In this document: positions 56,303 through 62,989 of the stretch, one piece after another
Position numbering within the stretch: the stretch's first letter is position 1
How the letters are laid out: every line of letters begins with the position of its first letter
Source of the DNA: Gnetum montanum
Taxonomy: Eukaryota > Streptophyta > Gnetopsida > Gnetales > Gnetaceae
Reading direction: 5' to 3'
Assembly (NCBI GenBank): GCA_015680685.1
Contig: MNCI01016246.1
Span: 258,224 to 321,212 of the forward strand
Length of the DNA stretch: 62,989 bases
Made by a program: the position numbers and the translations under genes
Notes under the pieces: generated by a model
What the model saw: only the letters and a program-made list of their open reading frames with translations
What the model was told of the DNA's origin: nothing
Databases searched by the model: none

Positions 56303-59060
56303 ATGGCAGCAAGACCAAAACGTCCACAGGAAGAAGAACCCTCTCAACCAAGGGAGAAATGGCCCAAAGCTGGAAGGGGCCAACAAGAAAAAGCCCAAGA
56401 ACCACCAAAGGCAAACCATGTAACAAGACCCCTTTGTGAGGAGATCGAAGTAGAATATGCCAAGGCTTGAAGTCACTTTAACTCAAACTTGCCTTGACAT
56501 CATCAAGTCTTGAGAGATTCAATGCTCAGTTCTTCAAGAAACAAACTTTAGGCCATTTCTAGAGAAAGCTCTAGTAGAAGTCAAAACACAATTGCAAACC
56601 TCTTCATGTGGCCAATCATCACATCCAGTGGGGAATGGTACATGGAAGAGACATATCTCTTCTAGAAAAATAGAAGGCCAAGGTCCACAATAAAAATCAA
56701 GGATATTCAGGTGTCCTACTCGATTGAGGTTATCATGTAGGCACTGGGGTTGCTTGATATTGGGACATAGTTGGCAGAGCTATTAACACAAGGTGATCCT
56801 AAGGTCAAAAAGGAGTGGACTCAGTGGTGTTACGAGGTTAACCGTAAGGAGTATGACATGCTCACACTAGTGGAGCACATCTACTTTAAAATTGTGGCTT
56901 ATCACCTCAATATAATGGTAAGGCCTAGTAAGGTGATCACCTTTTTCACCCAAGCATGTGCCACTCTAAATGAGAGATTTCGTGTAAACCTTCCACGACT
57001 AATCTATTTGGAGATCAAAAAGTGTTTCAAGGAAAATGAACATAGAAGGAAAACCTTACCCTTTTCATGCCTCATTCAAAATTTTTGCAAAAGGGTAGGA
57101 ATCATTTGCTACGTCAACGATAATTAGGCATGCTCATTTAGCTTCATGATCTTAAATCAAGAAAGAAAAGACACCTACCATAACTAAAGAAGAGGAACAA
57201 CTACCACAACCATCGCCTACTCAAGAAACAATGTCAAAGGCCTATGTAACTATTGAATGCTTGTGCAAAATCTAAGAGCAACTCTAGTGTGAGCAAGAGT
57301 AGCGTGCAAGGATGAGTAGTGCAAACCCATCTATGTATTGACCAGCAATAAGTCACCATAATGAGGTGGCTCGAACAATCAGCTAGATGGAAAGGGGTGG
57401 ACCAATATTCTCTACCCAACAAACATAGTTGACCATGAGGTTTGATCCCAATGATGAAGAGGTGAAAATGTCATTATCACAACATAATTTATTCTTAGAA
57501 ATCTCTAAGACTACCACCTCCTTCTCGGTGCATTTGGAGGAAGATGAAGGAACCATTATACTGGTAATGTAGCACCAAGGGCAAGAGACTATGGTTGAAG
57601 TAGTTGTTGACTACATCACCAAAGTACTTAATGCACCTGTGGCATTTGTATTAGACATATTTGCACTTTGAGATGTGTATACATCTATAAGCATGGTCAA
57701 TGGGAAATTGAATGCAGCCTAGCATAAAGAATTACTAGATCGACTGGTGGGGACCAAGCAACTGATTTTGGATATCTTTGATTTTCTAGATAACATCACA
57801 TGACCTAATTAGAGCTACTAAAAGCAAGGGGGAAATGCATCATATTGGAGGAGCAACTTGAAATGGCTCAAGCACAAAATCAATGCTTGGCCATGAAGGT
57901 GGTTAAATTACATGCCCATCTTGCTAATCTTGCACTTCTTAGCTTAACAATAACTAGAGAAGAAGATTTCTAATAGATTTAAGAATGACCCAAGAAGGCT
58001 GAGGAGGGAGCAATGATGACCATGGTGAAGACATATTTAGTTCAGAAGGACTTGGCTCAGATGCGTTAGGAGAACGAAGCACTAACCACAGAAAATCATA
58101 GCCTATACAATGTTGATGCCCAAAAGGAACAAATGTAATAATTCATTCATCAACAATAGGAGTAGCTAGCTAGGGTAAATATTGAATTAAGAAAATTTGC
58201 CATAGAAAATTATAATCTGTTGATGGAAGAAGTTCATGCCTTATGCTAGAAATCTGCTATTGAGATTGCTACCTAGAAAAAAGAAGCTTTGAAATTTGAA
58301 AAAGTTAAAAATCACTATAGAGAAAAAGTTGGCCTATAGAAGGAAGTAAATGAGAAGCACATCCAGATGGAAAAGAAAAAAATAAATGAAGCTCTCTAGC
58401 AACTTCAACAAGGAAAATAAGTTTAGTAGTCCATCATTAATGGGATTTATGCCTACAACAAAGTGAAGATCCTACTAAAGGAGTTGCAGATAGAAGAGAT
58501 GATAGAATACATAGAGTTGGCCAATATTTGCTATGTGAACCTAGCAATCCTGAGTGCCAGATGGCCATGGTCAAAGTTAGAAAAATAAGTGGCTAGCTCG
58601 TATTTGCTATACAAGGTGGAGTTCAAACACCATAAAGACACCAAGCAGAAGTTTGAAACTACAAATTCTAAACTCGAAGTTCTCACAACATGATTCATAG
58701 ATCAATGATCAACTACTAAGGACTTAGCCAAAAGGATGAATGATTACGAGGAGCTAAAGGATGTAGTCAAAGCATTCAACATTAAATGCAAACAATTTGT
58801 TGTTTGGTTTATCAATGCAAAGGAGCTCTTTCCAATAATTCCATGTCCCTAGGATGTGCCTCTTTCAACCCACATTGGTGAAGTTGCATGGATGGTGCAT
58901 GAGGCTAGAAGTAAGGAGGAGAAAATGAAAGTGTTACTAGATGCTTTTTGTCATCCACTAGAAGTTGCAGTAGCAATAGAACAACCACAACCACCTTGAC
59001 CACTGCACATGTGTGAAGCTAGTGAAACTCTCTCAGAACCTTAAGAGCCACCACCACTTA
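56303..59060 (+). pseudogene. Long 3' ORF (ORF3) remnant of element C
   Basis: ATG 56303 opens MAARPKRPQEEEPSQPREKW, a basic, proline/glutamate-rich start. The same frame runs through stops to 57127. About 56700-57125 is the N-terminal domain: QVSYSIEVIM, then 118 open codons with KEWTQWCYEVNRKEYDMLTL, FTQACATLNERFRVNLPRLI, IYLEIKKCF, LPFSCLIQNFCKRVGI. This resembles the putative plant transposon protein family (Pfam PF20167, from memory). A middle block follows (VHLEEDEGTIILVM, about 57520-57570). About 57800-58700 is coiled coil. The C-terminal block is MNDYEELKDVVKAFNIKCKQ, VWFINAKELFPIIPCP, AWMVHEARSKEEKMK (58735-58940). Same architecture as B and D. Function unknown. Confidence 0.65.
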
Positions 59061-59304
59061 GGACTATCTGATCTTCCCCATCAAAATTCACGTCATCAAG
59101 GAACATACTATCCAATTTTGAAGAATCATGCCATGGTGTTCAATTTTATGTTATGAACACCATCAATTTTGTAATGTGTTGGTTAGTACACTTAGGCACT
59201 CTGTTTTTGTCAAGTCAGTTTGTTTTGTTTGTGAAAGGTCAATCAATAATCCCATACCTTCCGAAGTTTGTAAAAGAAATTGAGGACAAGTGTTTATTCA
59301 GTTG
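59061..59304 (+). other. 3' untranslated end of element C with primer tract
   Basis: Non-coding. Contains ATGAACACCATCAATTTTGT (shared with E) and AAAGAAATTGAGGACAAG near 59274-59291, the probable plus-strand primer region; AAGGACAAG also occurs in D and E just before the LTR. Confidence 0.5.
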
Positions 59305-60229
59305 TGAAGGTATCATGAGTCACATTTCTTAACTACATCGACAAGGCCTCATCGATGTGGCCTTATCGATGAGGCCACATTGACACATCGTATCATGTGT
59401 CGATAAGGCCCTATCGATGCAGTGACCACTTTTTGCCTATAAATACGTGCCTACCAACTACATGTATGACAACGAGATTTTAATAGTAGTGAATCTCTTG
59501 TAGTTTATTCATTTGAGAGTTAGAATATTTTTCTTAAGTGCTCACAACAGAAGTCATTAAGTATACAAATCTTTATTCGAGAATTATTGTACCTAAGCAC
59601 AACAGTATGTGTGGCAATAAAGAAGAGCTTTCTGATAAACCTAGCAGCACTTTGGATAGATTAAATATGTAATTTATGCATTCAATGCTTTTAATTAATT
59701 CATTCATTAAATGTTTTTTAGTAATTAAGCTAATGAAGTAATTAAGAAAGATAAGCAAGATAGATTAAACACATAAGTATAAACGCTTCAAATGTAACAC
59801 ATATTCACTTGGTAATCCCAACAACATTATAGCTTGGTGTGCCTAGTGGTGTAGCACTTGATAACCCAGTAGTGGATATGTGGGTTTAGGACGTGTACAG
59901 AAAGTGGGATTGACTACTCATGTTAAGACTAGCTAGAGATTAGTAGGTTAGTTACATTGAATTAGCCATTAAATTACCTTGTCTTTCTTTCTATTTAGAC
60001 ACCATGACTATAAAACATAAAACTATAAAAATCACATGCCTTAATTACACTTAACCATACTATGTTTTTCACAAGTGTAATTGGGAAGACAACAAATGAC
60101 TTTAGAACAAGGTTCACTCCCTAGAAGACTAGTGCATCAGAAACTATAAAGTCCATAGAATTTGATCAGATCATGCGTGAACACTTATGATTCATATGGT
60201 TGGGTGTAGGGGTACCTTATTGCTCATCA
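59305..60229 (+). repeat. 3' LTR of element C
   Basis: Starts TGAAGGTATCATGAG and ends TTGCTCATCA before TCTCT. U3 (59335-59425) holds a dense array of TCGAT/TCGAC and GGCC motifs in both orientations, then TATAAATACG (about 59441). Full-length partner of 47861-48785. Confidence 0.88.
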
Positions 60230-60234
60230 TCTCT

Positions 60235-60470
60235 TAAGGACTAGGTTACGTACTTGAAACACTTTAGATGCATATTCCTTATCAAACTATCTTTTAACAG
60301 GTTGTCAATGATTAAGATTATGAAAATCAAGACATAATTGTAATGTGCTTGTTCGTTTTCTATCTGGCACTAAATTTTGAATGTTTCATAAGATGAATAA
60401 TTTTAGATCCTACAAGTTCATTAAGCTCTTCTTTTATATGAGTTTCAATCTTAGGTCTAATAGGTCTAGG
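60235..60470 (-). pseudogene. Collapsed pol of element A'
   Basis: The minus strand reads RPIRPKIETHIKEELNEL, GSKIIHLMKHS and FHNLNH, the RT N-terminus. It then jumps to sequence matching HQQIVKRWFDKKYAAKNFQV of the element A integrase (A about 4432-4495) in a decayed form. At least 2 kb of pol were deleted between these points, and a second deletion removed the archaeal-type RNase H just upstream. Confidence 0.7.
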
Positions 60471-61330
60471 CCTTTGTATGTCATCAAATACAACTTCTCT
60501 ATGAACATGTTCAATGGATATTCATCAGAATTTAGCACACCTCCTAATGTTTTGATGGTTGGGATCTCATTTATATCTTTATCCTCTCCTAAAGATGGTA
60601 GGTCACCCAGAAGAAATTCCTTTCCATCGTGTTGATGATAAGGTAAGGTATGTTCATAGATTTCTTCATCTTCTTTAGAAATTTGATAGGGTTGGATGGA
60701 ATTTATCTGAGGAAAAGGATTTATTTTTGTAATTTCACTCACATGGTCATTTATAACATGTTAGCCACACTCAACCTTAATAACTCCAATATAAAGATTA
60801 CTATTTTGATTTTCTAAAGATTGATTTTATTGATCGAAGGTTGTAACTACTTATTTATAGAAAGGCTCTCTTGGTATGATCATATATTCAAATTTTCCTT
60901 TGATAGGGATTAATAGTTCTAAGAAATTTGACCTAAAGAAGCCCCCAAACTTGGCTCTAAAAGTACTAGAAAAGAGCACATCATAAGTGGAAGACATGTC
61001 AACTACTAAGATATCCATATAACATGTAAATGTAGGGTATTGTTTAAGTTGTACTTTCACTCCTTCTAATGACCCTACTATAGGTACACTAGATTCATTG
61101 AGTTGTATCACACTTCTCACTTGTGGTAGAATCCATGCTCCTAATGTGTTTCATACCTTGAGTGGCATGACACTAACGGTTGCTCCAGAATCCATCAAAC
61201 AATTATTATTGTTCTTTCCTAAAATAATCAAAGTTGTTAGGAAAGGAGATTGCTCTTTCTTGCTCGTAATGGAATTGCTTATGTTTTGTATTGATAATTT
61301 TTTAGGACTTTCCATAAAATGAACTTACTT
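60471..61330 (-). pseudogene. Protease and linker of element A'
   Basis: 60434-60742 is open: EEIYEHTLPYHQHDGKEFLL and GDLPSLGEDKDINEIPT, matching A (about 1005-1110). 60851-61120 is open: SVIQLNESSVPIVGSLEGVK, QYPTFTCYMDILVVDMSSTY, FLELLIPIKGKFEYMIIPRE, matching the A protease C-terminal half. The active site LMDSGATVSVMP lies at about 61205-61170 just upstream, separated by a stop. Close to A in sequence. Confidence 0.75.
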
Positions 61331-61760
61331 TTTGGTTGTTGGACATTTTTCTTTATTGGTTTCAGTTCTATGAACTCTCTCTTGGATCACATCTTTCATT
61401 TTGTTAAAATGTAAAAGATCATACATTGAAATGTTGGCTTTAATTTTCTTCAAATCCTCAACTAGATCATAAGTCTTATGTTCATCTTTGGTTTCTTGTT
61501 AAGGTGGAGTTCCTTCTAAGTATAGAAGGGGGGTTTGGTCATTGTGGAGCATTTGTTTGGGATGACCTAGTTTGAGTATTTGTGTTGTTTTAACTAGGAA
61601 CTCTTTTGTTTGGAGGAGTATAAGGATTATAACTAGTTTGTTGCTATGTGGTGTTCATAATGTCACTAAGTTTATGGTAGCAAGTGTTATGAGGGTTGGG
61701 ATCATTTGCTCCAAACCCTAACACATTTACTCATTTGTTGGGATATTCTTTTCAAACTGT
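61331..61760 (-). pseudogene. gag C-terminus of element A'
   Basis: The minus strand matches A positions 1-300, including LSDIMNTT, PNKRVPS, KANISMYDLLHFNKMK in decayed frames with stops. It extends about 75 bp further upstream than the window shows for A (GANDPNPHNTCYHKLSDIM). Confidence 0.6.
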
Positions 61761-62989
61761 AGCTTAGATATCATGTTAAGATTAATACCTAATTTTCATT
61801 TTAACATAAAAGTGTTTTGATGTTTATTTTAGTTGAGCTCAAGTGTTTAATGAATATTTGAAATTCACTATTACCTCATCTCGTAGTATGAAAGTTGCAA
61901 ATCAAGTTGATAAAGAATATAAAGGACAACATAACTTACTCATGTAATGACAATTCTAAAGTACCTTAGTCATGTAATGACAATGTTTATTTAATATTTT
62001 CTTAAAAACTATTGTTTTAACTTTTACCATCATTTGACTTTTTTGTTCGATGTAATTTTACTTCATGTATATGATCAAATGTCAAACTTAAATTTATAAG
62101 CATATGTTGTCTGTGATACCATCAACCAAATGCAAATTATTTTATTCACAATATCAGAATACTAGTTTCTTTTATAATATGCTAGATTCAAATTTATCTA
62201 AAGTATGTATACTTTATAGCATAGTTTTCTTAATTATAACAAAACAATTAAGAATAATCATATTTTTTCTCATCAATTTTGTTTCAATATGCTAGAAAAA
62301 TAATAGAACTTATAAGACTTTAAGAAAATCATACATCAACTAAAAAACTTAAAAGAAGGAATATATATGTATATATCAACAAGAGTAAGATAATTCATAT
62401 TTAACAAATACAAATAATATTCAATGTTATAATGAATGAAGAAGTCATTATCTTTAAAAATGTGACTTTTTTATGATTCCAAGTAATCATAATAACATTA
62501 CAAAATAATTAAAATAACCTAATACAATGAAAAAAGAACAAGGCCTTTCAACAAACTTTTATGATTTATAATATTCCTTAAATAGAAAAGCATATGTAAA
62601 ATAGTTCATCAATCCAATCAAGTAGCAAAGCATCAAGAAAAGAAAATAGATTAAATTTAAAGACAATCCATTAAAAGAATTGTTCCATTGTGTTCAAATC
62701 CTAAACTTGTTAAGGTAGGAGTATTTGGTATTGATGAGGTTCACAACGTAGTTTACTTATAGAAAACACTTACTACAAAGCATTGGAATCAAGCATTCTT
62801 ACATCTTACATGTATAGAAATGATGGAAATAAATAAGAAAAAATCCATAGCTTATTTACATAAGAATATTTTAGTCATCTTACTTGGTAAATGTACACAT
62901 TAATATCTTCATTGCCTAGTGATCCAATCCTTCCCACTTCCCAGAAGCATAAAAAGAACAAAAAACAAAAAAGACAAGAAGAAGAAGAA
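61761..62989. other. Unassigned AT-rich DNA
   Basis: No gene recognised. A TGTTAAGATTAATACC start near 61774 could be an LTR beginning, but no partner or primer site is seen. An open stretch at 62104-62295 lacks motifs. An AGAAGAAGAAGAA microsatellite closes the window. Confidence 0.4.

Larger units (their letters stand above)
47861..60229 (+). mobile_element. Full-length LTR retrotransposon C, Athila-like, 12.4 kb
   Basis: Two LTRs (47861-48785 and 59305-60229) are bounded by a perfect target duplication TCTCT (47856-47860, 60230-60234), inserted into A'. Internal order: tRNA-Asp-type primer site, gag (capsid lost), protease, RT, RNase H, integrase, spacer, ORF3. The integrase tail (FPSGAMLIYKP ... 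VKPFLE) and RNase H (DWSRPFHIMMDA) resemble Athila. Every coding part is stop-ridden and catalytic residues are lost, so the element is dead. Confidence 0.88.
60235..61760 (-). mobile_element. Element A' (A family), 5' part, right of nested element C
   Basis: On the minus strand: gag end (61760-61320), protease (61320-60840), the linker (60742-60480), a fragment of RT N-terminus (about 60470-60330), then directly the integrase C-terminal approach (about 60300-60235) that continues at 47860. The archaeal-type RNase H and most of RT, RNase H and integrase are gone. No 5' LTR is seen. Similarity to A cannot be followed above about 61745. Confidence 0.75.

Noticed and set aside
1-62989. tRNA, rRNA, CRISPR arrays, bacterial operons or viral genomes
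   Set aside because: No tRNA cloverleaf signals, regular spacer arrays or prokaryotic gene organisation were seen. All reverse-transcriptase signals belong to LTR elements or LINEs.
61774-62989. A further LTR starting TGTTAAGATT
   Set aside because: Only the start is suggestive. No end, primer site, duplicate or coding sequence was found, so it was left as unassigned.

Overview
The window looks like plant nuclear DNA made almost entirely of old, nested retrotransposons, with one decayed host gene. The extreme LTR-element density, the long divergent LTRs, the short preserved introns of the receptor-kinase pseudogene, and a Tat-type Ty3/gypsy element with its archaeal-type RNase H upstream of the reverse transcriptase all suit a gymnosperm genome. 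That organism call is inference. I saw no tRNA, rRNA, CRISPR array, bacterial operon or clearly intact host gene. All positions were read by eye without alignment software, so internal domain borders are approximate. LTR borders, primer sites and target duplications quoted to the base were read directly.

Layout. 1-6961: Ty3/gypsy element A (+), cut by the left edge, with gag end, protease, archaeal-type RNase H, RT, RNase H, integrase and 3' LTR. 6962-9876: unassigned repeats and ends of RTE-type LINEs. 9877-20599: element B, Athila-like, with LTRs, tRNA-Asp-type primer site, gag, protease and a 3' ORF but no RT or integrase; it sits in an RTE LINE with 5-bp target duplications. 20605-23830: RTE fragment, a minus-strand gypsy RT/RNase H remnant, a minus-strand LTR (E) and an LTR-like stretch. 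24050-26300: L1-type LINE. 27205-30620: element D, 3' half only (3' ORF plus LTR). 30621-33575: unassigned repeats and another RTE end. 33688-38420: Ty1/copia element F (-). 38491-40971: malectin-like receptor-like kinase pseudogene (-). 41329-44619: Ty1/copia element H, whose coding remnants run against its own LTRs. 45102-47860 and 60235-about 61760: element A' (-), a deleted relative of A, split by element C. 47861-60229: element C (+), a full-length but decayed Athila-like element with all domains plus the 3' ORF. 61760-62989: unassigned AT-rich DNA.

How the parts relate. A and A' form one Tat-like family. B, C, D and E share LTR ends and internal layout and form one Athila-like group. 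The most notable shared feature is a long ORF of roughly 800-850 codons downstream of the pol position in B, C and D. It has an N-terminal domain resembling plant-transposon-protein/plant-mobile-domain families, a middle conserved block, a long coiled coil and a conserved C-terminal block. B lacks RT and integrase but keeps gag, protease and this ORF, as expected of an element mobilised in trans. The host receptor-kinase locus is flanked by copia insertions on both sides and carries stops and frameshifts.
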